From NCBI GenBank assembly GCA_002869425.1, contig PKSZ01000243.1, forward strand, positions 3,108 to 24,167: DNA of 21,060 nt, read 5' to 3'. Each line of letters opens with the position of its first letter. The first letter of the stretch is position 1. Below are positions 8,759-16,662 of this stretch, piece after piece. Both the position numbers and the translations under genes were made by a program. Below the pieces are notes generated by a model that saw only the letters and a list, made by a program, of their open reading frames with translations, was not told where the DNA came from and did not search any database. The DNA comes from Marinilabiliales bacterium (lineage in GTDB: Bacteria; Bacteroidota; Bacteroidia; Bacteroidales; BM523).

Positions 8759-10402
8759 ATGAGGATTATGAAGAATCTTTCTATACGTTCAAAACTTTTA
8801 TTATTGGTTGTTTTGCCTGTTATTGTGTCTACCAGTGTAGCAATTATTGTTGCTTCAATAAATATTAATAATCAGGGCATTGGAGGGTTAAAAGATAAAA
8901 GCACAGCCGTTTTATCAAGAATGGAAGCTGTGCGGGATTTTGTAGCAATGCAAGGAATGTTAAATGAAACCATAGATGGTATTTTACGAAACAATAAGGT
9001 AGGGAATATTTCAATTGAAGAAAGAGAGAAAGTGTTAAAGCAGGTTCCCATTATTTCATCAATGAGAGTTGGTGAAAAAAATGCCAGTGAAGAACATTAT
9101 GAGTTTAGAATTGCGAGTGCAGAGCCTCGGAATGAAAAGAACAGGGCCAATAAGATTGAAGCGCAGTTTATACAGCGATTTGAAGATGGAGAGAGAGGAA
9201 CTTTAACCTATGTGGATGAAGAAAACAATACTTTTTGGGTTATGCGACCGGTTTTACTCGATGAAAATCAAGGATGCCTTGTTTGTCATGGAGATCCTGT
9301 AACTAGCCCATTTGGAAACGGGAAAGATATTTTAGGAGATCAAATGGAGAATTGGAAGCATGGAGATTTGCGGGGAATGTTTGTTATTAAGTCAGAATTA
9401 AAACCAGTTCAGACCCGCGTAAATGGAGCCATTGCAAATATTAGTTTTTGGGGTGTATTGATCGCAGGTTTAGCCATATTGTTAGGTTTTATTGTGATAA
9501 AAAGAATTGTAAGGGTTATAACACAGATTAAAACAGTGAGTAAGAACATTGCAGAGGGAGATCTTACAGATAAGCTGGAAATTGATTCTAACGATGAATT
9601 GGGTGAATTATCAGAAAATATCAATTCGATGACCAATGCGTTAAACAATGTATTGAAAGAGGTTAAAGAGTCTGCTGAATCACTGGCAAATGCCACACAA
9701 GAAATTTCATCAAGCTCAGGACAAATATCTGAAGGTGCTCAAAATCAGGCGGCTCAGTTTGAAGAGATATCCAGTTCTGTACAAAATACTGCGGAGATAT
9801 CAGATAAGGCAAACCGCATCACAAGAATAGCTGTGGAGCATGCAGATATTGCAGGCAAAGGAATGAATGATTCTATTACAGCAATGACACAAATCAAGGA
9901 TAGTTCATCTAAAATTAACGAAGCAATTAAGATCATAACAGATATATCCGTTCAAACTAATTTATTGTCATTAAATGCAGCCGTAGAAGCTGCGAGAGCG
10001 GGCCAACATGGAAAAGGTTTTGCTGTCGTGGCAGCAGAGGTACGAAAGCTTGCTGAAAGAAGTGCAACATCTGCTAAGGAAATAAAAGAAATTATTGAAA
10101 AATCTATGGATCAGATTGCCAGTGGTGTTGAAGTTTCTAAAGATGCGGGCATTAAAATTCAAGATATTATTGAAGGTGTGAACAATACTGCTGAAGAACT
10201 TGATTCTATTTCAATAGCTGCGCAGGAACAAGCACAAGCAATGGAAAAGAATACAAATATAACTACATCCAATGCTGCAGCAGCAGAAGAGTTGGCTGCT
10301 TCAGCTGATTCGCTTGCTACGCAAGCAACCAATTTAAACAGTATGGTTGCTAAGTTTAAACTAAAAGATGCAGTGCAAATGAAATCAATTGAATCTTTAT
10401 AA
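8759..10402 (+). CDS. Methyl-accepting chemotaxis protein with periplasmic haem-motif (Tll0287-like) sensor
   Basis: This is a 547-residue chemoreceptor if the first ATG is used; the ATG at residue 4 (8768) gives a more typical N-terminus and is a good alternative. TM1 lies at about 11-33, the periplasmic domain at about 34-226, TM2 at about 227-249, HAMP at about 250-302 and a coiled-coil signalling domain to about 535. The signalling tip is well conserved (NAAVEAARAG, HGKGFAVVAAEVRKLAERS, about 405-435). The periplasmic domain contains CLVCH (Cys173, Cys176, His177), a c-type haem-binding CXXCH, within QGCLVCHGDP, like Tll0287/DUF3365 domains. This suggests sensing of redox state or a gas ligand, and it would need cytochrome c maturation. 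No che genes are next to it; a signalling partner must be encoded elsewhere. Confidence 0.93.
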   Translation: MRIMKNLSIRSKLLLLVVLPVIVSTSVAIIVASININNQGIGGLKDKSTAVLSRMEAVRDFVAMQGMLNETIDGILRNNKVGNISIEEREKVLKQVPIISSMRVGEKNASEEHYEFRIASAEPRNEKNRANKIEAQFIQRFEDGERGTLTYVDEENNTFWVMRPVLLDENQGCLVCHGDPVTSPFGNGKDILGDQMENWKHGDLRGMFVIKSELKPVQTRVNGAIANISFWGVLIAGLAILLGFIVIKRIVRVITQIKTVSKNIAEGDLTDKLEIDSNDELGELSENINSMTNALNNVLKEVKESAESLANATQEISSSSGQISEGAQNQAAQFEEISSSVQNTAEISDKANRITRIAVEHADIAGKGMNDSITAMTQIKDSSSKINEAIKIITDISVQTNLLSLNAAVEAARAGQHGKGFAVVAAEVRKLAERSATSAKEIKEIIEKSMDQIASGVEVSKDAGIKIQDIIEGVNNTAEELDSISIAAQEQAQAMEKNTNITTSNAAAAEELAASADSLATQATNLNSMVAKFKLKDAVQMKSIESL

Positions 10403-10414
10403 AGTTGTTTTCCT

Positions 10415-10437
10415 GTATTTTTAAGTCATAAAAATAC
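10415..10437 (+). terminator. Weak AT-rich hairpin after the chemoreceptor gene
   Basis: GTATTTTT (10415-10422) and AAAAATAC (10430-10437) form an 8-bp stem with a 7-base loop, 12 bases after the stop codon. The outer CC/GG can add two pairs across a one-base bulge. The stem is AT-rich and no U-tract follows, so this is a weak terminator candidate at best. Confidence 0.3.
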
Positions 10438-10472
10438 GGTTAATTTGAACGGATATACTCACTACAAAACAC

Positions 10473-10490
10473 TTGGGTTTCTTAACCCAA
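10473..10490. terminator. Short perfect hairpin in the convergent spacer
   Basis: TTGGGTT (10473-10479) and AACCCAA (10484-10490) form a perfect 7-bp stem with a TCTT loop, between the convergent chemoreceptor and LRR genes. On the minus strand it is followed by GTGTTTTGT, a modest U-rich tail, so it may end the LRR-ankyrin transcript about 125 bases after its stop codon. Confidence 0.35.
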
Positions 10491-10615
10491 AACCAAATAA
10501 TACAATCTTGTAGGTTGTTTCGCGCAAAACAAACAATATTGCTTTGTATAGAGGTATTATCAAGTTGCACGACTATCTTTAGTTATGCAACAAAATGGTC
10601 TTGTTTTCGGTCTTA

Positions 10616-11626
10616 CTATTTTAGACTTTTAAGGTATTTGGCAATTTCCAGTGGATGTTTTTTGGACATAAAGCTCTCGAACTGACCGCTGGTTTTATTA
10701 TCGCTTTCCCAAACTTTGATGGTTGCTTCAGCTAACTTCTCTCTTTTAAGATTTGCGTCTGCACCCTTTTCTATAAGTAATTTAACCATTCCCAGACTTT
10801 TTGATTCAAAAAGTGCTGTTGTAAAGTTATAGCCTGTACAATTTTCATCTTTGAAATTAACATTAGCTCCCAGTTCCAAAAATTCACTAACCATCGCAAT
10901 GTCATCATCTTTAACAGCCTGAATCAATTTTCTGTTTATATTTTCTTGGTTTACAGTAAGCTCAACTTCTTTTAGGTTGGGTAAGTTCTTAATGCTTTCC
11001 GGAATGGTCTTTATTTTGTTTGCCCAGATTATCAGTTCTTCGAGATTTTTAAGATCACCAATCTCTTCTGGTAGTTCAGTAAGTTTATTTGACCATAAAT
11101 TTAGTGTTTTTAGATTGTTCAAATGGCCTATTGATAAAGGTAAACTTTCAATTGTATTTGCACCCAGGTTAAGGTCTTTAAGATTAGTTAGGTTTCCAAT
11201 TTCACTAGGAATTGAAGTTAGTTGGCAATAATGCATATCCAATACCTTCAGGGATTTCATGTTTTCAACAAAAGAAGGCATTTTTGATATGGGATTGTTG
11301 CCTAGTTTCAATTCTTCCAAATTGTTAAGTTCAGTCAGTACTGAGGGGAATTTTTTAATTTTATTACCAGTAAGTTGAAAGGACTTTAGTTGATTTAGAG
11401 AGGCAAGTTCGTTTGGAAGTTCTTCAACCCGGTTATACCTTAAATCGATGGATTCCAGGTTTTCTAAAACTTCAAGTACAGAAGGAACCTTTTTTATGTC
11501 TTTTAATTTCAGGTCTAATTGTTTAACCTGTAGTATATCATCAGGTTCCGTTGGAATTTTAATGTTTTTGCTTTTGGCCCATTTAATGAGCTTTTTCATC
11601 TTAGATTTATCATAGGTTGCACTCAT
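10616..11626 (-). CDS. Leucine-rich-repeat plus ankyrin-repeat protein
   Basis: I chose the ATG at 11624-11626 (336 residues). The frame extends upstream only to a TTG, and those 14 extra residues are hydrophobic and unlike the rest. Residues 1-30 are basic and contain no signal peptide, so the protein is probably cytoplasmic. Residues 31-214 are eight consecutive 23-residue leucine-rich repeats of the form LxxLxxLxLxxNxIxxLPxxIxx, with a partial ninth at about 215-229. Two ankyrin-like repeats follow at about 231-300, each with a recognisable end (FLELGANVNFKDE and LIEKGADANLKRE). The ankyrin part is therefore small and its third repeat is degenerate. The fold is for protein-protein binding; the partner is unknown. 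It is a single gene, convergent with the chemoreceptor and divergent from the lipoprotein gene. Confidence 0.88.
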   Translation of the reverse strand: MSATYDKSKMKKLIKWAKSKNIKIPTEPDDILQVKQLDLKLKDIKKVPSVLEVLENLESIDLRYNRVEELPNELASLNQLKSFQLTGNKIKKFPSVLTELNNLEELKLGNNPISKMPSFVENMKSLKVLDMHYCQLTSIPSEIGNLTNLKDLNLGANTIESLPLSIGHLNNLKTLNLWSNKLTELPEEIGDLKNLEELIIWANKIKTIPESIKNLPNLKEVELTVNQENINRKLIQAVKDDDIAMVSEFLELGANVNFKDENCTGYNFTTALFESKSLGMVKLLIEKGADANLKREKLAEATIKVWESDNKTSGQFESFMSKKHPLEIAKYLKSLK

Positions 11627-11707
11627 AATAAGAAGAATTGGGTTAACTATTGATATATAAAAATACAAATTATTAATTGAAATAAGATGATATTTTCATC
11701 TTATGAA

Positions 11708-11737
11708 TTGAAAAGTAGTGATTAAACGATATCTTTG
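11708..11737 (+). promoter_or_regulatory. Bacteroidota-type promoter for the small lipoprotein gene
   Basis: TTG (11708-11710) is followed after 19 bases by TATCTTTG (11730-11737), a good match to the Bacteroidota -33/-7 pattern with TAnnTTTG. Only 7 bases separate the -7 element from the ATG at 11745, so the predicted transcript has a leader of about 0-4 bases. Confidence 0.65.
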
Positions 11738-11744
11738 TTAAGGT

Positions 11745-12146
11745 ATGAAGAAGTTATTGACATATTCTGTTCTTGTGCTTATCATGTTTTCTTGTGCAAA
11801 ATATGAGGATGGCCCTGAATTTAGTCTTTTAAGCAGGAAGAGAAGAATTGTGAATAACTGGCAGCTTGTCATGATTGAAAATACTGTAACTGAAGCCAAG
11901 TGGGATACAAGTTTAAGTAAGGTGGTCTGGGGCTTTGAGGAAACAGGGGCTTTTTGGAAGTCAGATAATTCAACAGGAATTTGGGAGTTTCTTGATGAGT
12001 TGACATTAAAAATTTCTTATGACAATGAACAAGAGTATATGGATAGCATTGAGATATTTATTATATCAAGGTTGGCTAGTAAAGAATTGTGGTTAAAAGA
12101 GCAAGATGTGGCTGAACCTTTAAAATATCAGTTCTCTCCGGTATAA
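11745..12146 (+). CDS. Small lipoprotein of unknown function, lipocalin-like type
   Basis: This 133-residue protein begins with a lipoprotein signal peptide: MKK, a hydrophobic stretch, then IMFSC with the lipidated Cys at residue 17. The mature part starts AKYEDGPEFSLLSRKRRIVNNWQ in outline, resembling small Bacteroidota lipoproteins described as lipocalin-like, in which a KYE-GP-SL segment precedes an NxW motif. The rest alternates hydrophobic and polar residues, as in a small beta-barrel, with several Trp. Ligand and role are unknown. The acidic residues close after Cys17 could act as an outer-membrane export signal, but this is inference. It has its own promoter-like element and no co-directional neighbour. 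Confidence 0.75.
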   Translation: MKKLLTYSVLVLIMFSCAKYEDGPEFSLLSRKRRIVNNWQLVMIENTVTEAKWDTSLSKVVWGFEETGAFWKSDNSTGIWEFLDELTLKISYDNEQEYMDSIEIFIISRLASKELWLKEQDVAEPLKYQFSPV

Positions 12147-12149
12147 AAA

Positions 12150-12173
12150 ATCCGGTTATTTGCATAACCGGAT
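12150..12173 (-). terminator. Rho-independent terminator after queA
   Basis: ATCCGGTTAT (12150-12159) and ATAACCGGAT (12164-12173) form a perfect 10-bp stem with a TTGC loop. Read on the minus strand the stem is followed by a run of six T, and it lies 24 bases beyond the queA stop codon. It therefore ends the ftsX-to-queA gene run. On the plus strand the hairpin lies 3 bases after the lipoprotein stop codon but has no good T-run, so it may end that transcript less well. Confidence 0.9.
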
Positions 12174-12197
12174 CAAAATATTTACATGGTTTTGTTA

Positions 12198-13247
12198 TCA
12201 GATAATCATCATGGCGTCACCATATGTTCCAAACCGGTATTTTTCTTTAATGGCAACATTATAAGCTTTAAACAACAGGTCATATCCTGCAAATGCAGCA
12301 ACCATCATTAGTTGTGTTGAGTATGGCAGATGAAAATTAGAAATCATTCTGTTTGCTACATTAAACTCATATGGAGGAAAAATAAATTTATTGGTCCAAC
12401 CTTCAAAAGGCTTAAGATGGCCTGTGGTTGAAACGCTGCTTTCCATTGTCCTCATAACTGTTGTTCCGATTGCACAAACGTTTTTCTTCTTATCTTTAGT
12501 GGCATTTACCTTATTTGCAGAATCTTCAGAAATAACGATTTGCTCTGAGTCCATCTTATGTTTTGTGAGATCCTCAACATCAACGTTTCTAAAATTACCA
12601 AGTCCCACATGAAGTGTTACATAGGCAAAATTTACTCCGATGATTTCCAGTCGCTTCATTAATTCTCTGCTGAAGTGCATACCTGCTGTCGGTGCAGCTA
12701 CGGCACCTTCGTGTTTCGCATAAATAGTTTGGTACCTGTCTTTATCTTCAGGAACTACGTCACGCTTAATAAATTTGGGTAAAGGCGTTTCGCCAAGGTT
12801 GTACAGGGTTTGTTTAAATTCATCATAATCTCCGTCGTAAAGGAATCTTAGCGTTCGCCACCTTGAAGTAGTATTGTCAATGACCTCGGCAACCAATAAG
12901 TCATCCTCTCCAAAGTACAATTTGTTGCCGATCCTGATTTTTCTTGCGGGATCAACCAATACATCCCATAATCTTTGTTCTTTATTGAGTTCTCTAAGAA
13001 GAAAGACTTCTATTTTCGCACCTGTTTTTTCTTTGTTACCATATAATCTAGCAGGAAAAACCTTGGTGTTGTTAAAAATCATAATATCCTGATCATCAAA
13101 ATAATCAATTATTTCTCTGAAATACTTGTGTTCAATTTTTACGGTTTCTTTGTGCAGAACAAGCATTCTGGATTCATCCCTGTTTTTTGAAGGATGTAAG
13201 GAAATTAGATCTTCGGGTAATTGAAATTTAAATTGCGACAGCTTCAT
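12198..13247 (-). CDS. queA: S-adenosylmethionine:tRNA ribosyltransferase-isomerase
   Basis: QueA transfers and isomerises the ribosyl part of S-adenosylmethionine onto preQ1 at the tRNA wobble position (G34), making epoxyqueuosine. The 349-residue length is normal. Family segments visible are the N-terminal [54 protein letters not shown] with [19 protein letters not shown], and near the C-terminus [20 protein letters not shown] and the [12 protein letters not shown] end. The protein is cytoplasmic. It is the last gene of the minus-strand run and is followed by a strong terminator. The gap to truB is 164 bases to its first stop codon but only 59 to the end of the interrupted frame. Confidence 0.97.
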   Translation of the reverse strand: MKLSQFKFQLPEDLISLHPSKNRDESRMLVLHKETVKIEHKYFREIIDYFDDQDIMIFNNTKVFPARLYGNKEKTGAKIEVFLLRELNKEQRLWDVLVDPARKIRIGNKLYFGEDDLLVAEVIDNTTSRWRTLRFLYDGDYDEFKQTLYNLGETPLPKFIKRDVVPEDKDRYQTIYAKHEGAVAAPTAGMHFSRELMKRLEIIGVNFAYVTLHVGLGNFRNVDVEDLTKHKMDSEQIVISEDSANKVNATKDKKKNVCAIGTTVMRTMESSVSTTGHLKPFEGWTNKFIFPPYEFNVANRMISNFHLPYSTQLMMVAAFAGYDLLFKAYNVAIKEKYRFGTYGDAMMII

Positions 13248-13306
13248 ATCTCTTCTATTTTATTTTTAACACAGCTCGACTATTTACGTAATTTGTTGGC
13301 AAATAG

Positions 13307-13411
13307 TTACGAATTTCTTAATATTTTTTCAAATTCATCAATAGATAATGCATCATTTAGTGAGAACTCACCAATCTTGGTTCTAACCAATCCTGTAAGA
13401 TGAGAACCTGA
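13307..13411 (-). pseudogene. truB: In-frame C-terminal remainder of truB beyond the UAA stop
   Basis: Directly after the truB UAA codon the same frame continues for 34 codons to a second UAA (13307-13309). It encodes SGSHLTGLVRTKIGEF followed by a short acidic helix ending ILRNS. This fits the usual TruB C-terminus, where the pattern L-x-SGAHL-xxL-RTxIGxF follows the GTYIRS segment. Including it, TruB would have about 238 codons, the usual length for short bacterial TruB proteins. No ATG is present in it, so it is not a separate gene. Confidence 0.75.
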
Positions 13412-14023
13412 TTATAGTCTTTCGCCTATATATCTTGCTATAGAACGAATATAGGTTCCTTTACTGCACAAAAACCGTGCAGTAATTGTTGGAATTGAAG
13501 CGGAAATTAATTCTGCTTCATGTATGGTAATCCGGGAAGGTTTCATTTCTTGTGTCTTTCCTGCTCTGGCAAGGTCATATGCTCTTTTTCCATTGATTTT
13601 TTTTGCGGAGAATAAGGGAGGTATCTGATCTGATTCACCAATGAAACTTTCGATGGAATCTGCAATCATTTCTTCAGAAATGTGATCTGTTTTATATTCA
13701 TAATCAATTTCTGTTTCGAGATCAGAAGAAGGTGTTGTTGCACCAAGTTTTATCTCAGCAATATATTCTTTTGGTAAACCCTGATATTCATTTATTGTCT
13801 TGGTTGCTTTTCCTGTACAAACAATAAGTAAGCCCATAGCCAGCGGATCAAGAGTGCCGGCATGTCCTACCTTTATTTTTTTAACGTTCAGTTTTTTTCT
13901 TAAAAGAACATGGATTTTTCTTACAACATCGAAAGAGGTCCAGTTGAGCTCTTTATGAATTAGAATAACTGCTCCATCGATGAAGTTAGGTGTTTGATTA
14001 TGAGTTTTTTTGCTAATGATCAT
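13412..14023 (-). CDS. truB: tRNA pseudouridine-55 synthase, ended by an early in-frame stop
   Basis: TruB makes pseudouridine 55 in the T-loop of tRNAs. The visible frame has 203 residues with catalytic Asp59 in HAGTLDPLAMGLL, the Tyr of the KEYIAEIKLG segment, PPLFSAKKINGKRAYDLAR, and CSKGTYIRSIARYIG with Arg193. It then stops at UAA (13412-13414) just after GERL, before the conserved SGxHL-RTxIG tail, which continues in the same frame downstream. The catalytic centre is intact but the last strand of the core would be lost, so activity of the short form is uncertain. Possible explanations are a recent nonsense mutation, a sequencing error, or stop readthrough. It starts 11 bases after uppP, within the ftsX-to-queA run. 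Confidence 0.92.
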   Translation of the reverse strand: MIISKKTHNQTPNFIDGAVILIHKELNWTSFDVVRKIHVLLRKKLNVKKIKVGHAGTLDPLAMGLLIVCTGKATKTINEYQGLPKEYIAEIKLGATTPSSDLETEIDYEYKTDHISEEMIADSIESFIGESDQIPPLFSAKKINGKRAYDLARAGKTQEMKPSRITIHEAELISASIPTITARFLCSKGTYIRSIARYIGERL

Positions 14024-14034
14024 TTTCAGGTTGT

Positions 14035-14844
14035 TTACACTGCTGTAAACATAAATGTAGAGATACTAATTAATCCTATTATGAAACAATAAATGGCGAA
14101 ATATACAAGCTTTCCCTTTTTAACAATACCAATCATCCATTTACATGCAAAAAGCCCTGAAATAAAAGCACTAACAAATCCAACAACTAGCGCCAGCATA
14201 GTTGAAGAGTCCAGAGAGGCAGTCATCTTTCCACTTGTGAAATCCAATACATTTTCTCCCAGTATGGGAATAAGAACCATTAAAAACGAAAATTTGGCAA
14301 TATGTTTTTTCCTGATACCCAATAAAATACCTGTTGCAATTGTAGCGCCGGATCTTGAAATCCCTGGAAGAACAGCCATCGCTTGAGCAATACCAATAAT
14401 GAAAGCACTACCAAAGCCTACATTGCTTCCTTTTCTTTTGGCGTAATTTGTAAAAGCAAGAAGACATGCTGTTACGATTAGAGAAGCTCCTACAACCAAA
14501 ATAATATAATCTTTATTGTTGAAAATGGACTCAATAAAATCTTTAAAGAACACACCTATAATTCCTACCGGAATCATGCTTATGGCAATTTTTGCAAGGT
14601 ATTTTGTTTCCTCATTCCAACGAAATGAGAGTAATCCTTTGAAAAGATCAAGGATGTCTCTCCAGAAAATAACAATTGTGCTTAAAACTGTTGCACCATG
14701 AACAACTACTGTAAATAGTACATTGTCAGCCATTTCAACACCAAGTAATGCTTTCCCAAGTTCAAGGTGCCCACTGCTGCTGACAGGCAAAAACTCAGTG
14801 AGGCCTTGTATCAGGCCTAATATAAGTGCTTCTAGCCAATCCAT
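14035..14844 (-). CDS. uppP: Undecaprenyl-diphosphate phosphatase
   Basis: UppP (BacA) recycles the lipid carrier for peptidoglycan and surface polysaccharide by removing a phosphate from undecaprenyl diphosphate at the membrane. The 269 residues form several membrane helices. Both family motifs are present: [17 protein letters not shown] near residues 13-29, with Glu17 and the Ser run, and [13 protein letters not shown] at about 160-172, with Arg164. Length and N-terminus ([14 protein letters not shown]) are normal. It lies 12 bases after the DUF3098 gene and 11 before truB, so it is part of one transcript. Confidence 0.97.
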   Translation of the reverse strand: MDWLEALILGLIQGLTEFLPVSSSGHLELGKALLGVEMADNVLFTVVVHGATVLSTIVIFWRDILDLFKGLLSFRWNEETKYLAKIAISMIPVGIIGVFFKDFIESIFNNKDYIILVVGASLIVTACLLAFTNYAKRKGSNVGFGSAFIIGIAQAMAVLPGISRSGATIATGILLGIRKKHIAKFSFLMVLIPILGENVLDFTSGKMTASLDSSTMLALVVGFVSAFISGLFACKWMIGIVKKGKLVYFAIYCFIIGLISISTFMFTAV

Positions 14845-14856
14845 TATTAGCCGAAA

Positions 14857-15105
14857 TTATTGATCAGATTTAGGTTTTCTCATTATGGCCCATATTTCGA
14901 ATACAAATCCGAATAAAACCAATAGAGGTGCCAGGGTAATTCTTCTGAATGAAAATACTTCTGGGTTAAATTCATTAGGATTGTCTGCCTTTCCTCCAGT
15001 CATAAGGATAAATCCAAGTACTATAATGGCAAAACCAATGATAATAAACTTATAATTTTCTGGTGCAAGAGCAAACCCCAGTTTGGAATTATCTTTTTTT
15101 TCCAT
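14857..15105 (-). CDS. DUF3098 small membrane protein
   Basis: This 82-residue protein has two membrane helices (about 20-36 and 56-75), a short polar loop with an NPNEFNPEVFSFRR segment, and charged ends. It matches the small DUF3098 family found in Bacteroidota next to ftsX and uppP. Its function is not known. It starts 2 bases before... the ftsX stop codon is separated from its ATG by only two bases, which suggests translational coupling and a role at the cell envelope alongside FtsX or UppP; that role is inference. Confidence 0.88.
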   Translation of the reverse strand: MEKKDNSKLGFALAPENYKFIIIGFAIIVLGFILMTGGKADNPNEFNPEVFSFRRITLAPLLVLFGFVFEIWAIMRKPKSDQ

Positions 15106-15107
15106 AA

Positions 15108-15995
15108 TTAATAATATAGAGAGTCTGATTTAAGTTTTAAATATCTATTTACTGCAAAATATGTTGACGTAAAAGTTATAATAATTCCTATTACCAGAAC
15201 AATACCGAACAGTGCTCCAAGTATTTCTATGTCTCGGAAAGAAATGATTTCAACCATTTCTTTTTGAGCAATATAAATAATACCTGATAAAAGCATCATG
15301 GCAATAATTGCACTAATTATTCCTTGTAGTATTCCAGTTAAAAGGAACGGTTTTCTAACAAAATTTCGTGTTGCTCCTACCAGCTGCATTGTTTTTATTG
15401 TAAAGCGTTTCGAATACACAGAAAGTCGTATGGTGTTATTAATAAGAGCTGTTGAGATTAAAAATAAAAGCGCACTAAACAATAAAATTATGATACTAAT
15501 TCTGTTTACATTCTTGTTAACCAAGTCTATTATAGATGGTTGATAAAATAATTCTTTAATTTCTTTATTGGTAGAAAGCTCTTTCTTTATAACTTCTATA
15601 CTATCCGGGTTTGCGTATGGAGCTTTTAGTCTAACATCAATTGAAACGGGCAAAGGGTTATAACCCAGAAAATCAATAAAATCTTCTCCTAAATCTTTCT
15701 GAAGAGTTTCTGCTGCTTTTTCTTTTGTAATGTGTTCAGTTGATTTTACAAAGCGGGAAGCATCCAGATTCTTTTTCAACCTAATCAAATCCACTTCTTT
15801 AATATTGTCTTCTACAATTACAGAAAATCCAATATTTTCCTTTACATAATCGGAAAGCTTTTTTGTATTCAGAATGAGAAGTCCAATAAGTCCTAGCAAA
15901 AACAATACAAGTGATAAGCTAACTATTGTAGTGATGTAAGAACTCCTTAATCGTCTTTTCGAAATCTTCTCTTCTTTATTTCCTTTTCCTGCCAT
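15108..15995 (-). CDS. ftsX: Cell-division protein FtsX, ABC-type permease subunit
   Basis: FtsX pairs with the ATPase FtsE at the division site and controls peptidoglycan hydrolases across the membrane. The 295-residue protein has the family layout: a basic cytoplasmic N-terminus, TM1 at about 20-42, a periplasmic domain at about 43-166 (FSVIVEDN, PLPVSIDVRL), then three helices at about 167-187, 219-241 and 259-281. The conserved cytoplasmic segment IKTMQLVGATRNFVRKPFL (about 200-218) is present. It heads the ftsX-DUF3098-uppP-truB-queA run. No ftsE is adjacent, which is common in Bacteroidota, where ftsE often lies elsewhere. Confidence 0.95.
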   Translation of the reverse strand: MAGKGNKEEKISKRRLRSSYITTIVSLSLVLFLLGLIGLLILNTKKLSDYVKENIGFSVIVEDNIKEVDLIRLKKNLDASRFVKSTEHITKEKAAETLQKDLGEDFIDFLGYNPLPVSIDVRLKAPYANPDSIEVIKKELSTNKEIKELFYQPSIIDLVNKNVNRISIIILLFSALLFLISTALINNTIRLSVYSKRFTIKTMQLVGATRNFVRKPFLLTGILQGIISAIIAMMLLSGIIYIAQKEMVEIISFRDIEILGALFGIVLVIGIIITFTSTYFAVNRYLKLKSDSLYY

Positions 15996-16081
15996 AAATT
16001 GTATAAAAAACGCTAATATACAAATAATTGATGCGGTATGCGAATATATAACGAATGATTCATTTATACATTATCTTATTG
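15996..16081. other. Spacer between gmhA-like gene and ftsX
   Basis: This 86-base AT-rich spacer holds no clear terminator. On the minus strand ATTATTTG (CAAATAAT on the plus strand, around 16020-16028) resembles but does not match TAnnTTTG. A separate ftsX promoter here is possible but not shown. Confidence 0.35.
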
Positions 16082-16657
16082 CTAAAAATTGTTAAATAGC
16101 TTTTCCTCAACCAGCTCGCATATAATATGACCTATCAATATATGGCTTTCCTGTATTCTTGCAGTATTGTCTGATGGAACATTTATACAAGTACACAATT
16201 CGTTCATTTTTACGCCCTTTATTCCTGTTAAACCATAGGTCTTTATTTCGTTAGCATTTGCAGTTTTGATTGTACGTAAAATATTTTCAGAGTTTCCGCT
16301 AGTTGATATGACAATAAGAATATCTCCTTTTTTTGCAATGCCTTCTAATTCTCTTGAAAAAATATCTTCAAAACAGTAGTCATTCCCAATTGCAGTAAGT
16401 GTGGCATTGTTGCTTCCAAGTGCAATTGCAGGCAAGGTTTTTCTTTCGATTTTAAACCTTGCTGTAAATTCTCCAGCCAGATGAATGGCATCACCATAGC
16501 TACCACCATTACCTGCAAAAAAAACAATATTTCCTTGTTTAAATGCAGATGTTATCTGATCAGATATTTCTGCAATTTGGGCCGTTAAATCACCGTTTTT
16601 AAGAATTTCGGTATTAACCTCAATGTTATTTTTAATTATCTCAGTAATTTTACTCAT
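16082..16657 (-). CDS. gmhA: Sedoheptulose-7-phosphate isomerase-like SIS protein
   Basis: This 191-residue SIS-domain protein fits GmhA, which converts sedoheptulose 7-phosphate to D-glycero-D-manno-heptose 7-phosphate for heptose in surface polysaccharide. It shows FAGNGGSYGDAIHLAGEF (about 47-64), LPAIALGSNNATLTAIGNDY, ISTSGNSENI (117-126, phosphosugar binding) and VPSDNTARIQESHILIGHIICELVE. The expected metal ligands are present with the right spacing: His59, Glu63, Gln169 and His177. DiaA-like SIS proteins are related, but the intact metal ligands favour GmhA. Other heptose genes are not in the window. Its ATG lies just 5 bases after the T-tract of the atpG terminator, so it depends on readthrough or on a promoter I could not identify. 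Confidence 0.82.
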   Translation of the reverse strand: MSKITEIIKNNIEVNTEILKNGDLTAQIAEISDQITSAFKQGNIVFFAGNGGSYGDAIHLAGEFTARFKIERKTLPAIALGSNNATLTAIGNDYCFEDIFSRELEGIAKKGDILIVISTSGNSENILRTIKTANANEIKTYGLTGIKGVKMNELCTCINVPSDNTARIQESHILIGHIICELVEEKLFNNF

Positions 16658-16662
16658 ATCAT

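Noticed and set aside
10473..10685. 70-residue plus-strand frame in the spacer after the chemoreceptor gene
   Set aside because: It needs a TTG start inside a hairpin, overlaps the end of the LRR-ankyrin gene on the other strand and has no recognisable protein features.
11627..11668. Upstream extension of the LRR-ankyrin protein from a TTG codon
   Set aside because: The 14 added residues are hydrophobic and unlike the basic N-terminus that follows; the ATG at 11624-11626 is the simpler start.
13412..13414. Reassignment of UAA to an amino acid, to explain the truB stop
   Set aside because: UAA ends several neighbouring genes cleanly (the hybrid kinase, uppP, atpF), so the standard code applies in this genome.
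13307..13414. Frameshift as the cause of the short TruB
   Set aside because: The conserved tail is in the same frame as the upstream part, so a base insertion or deletion is not needed; the change is a single codon.
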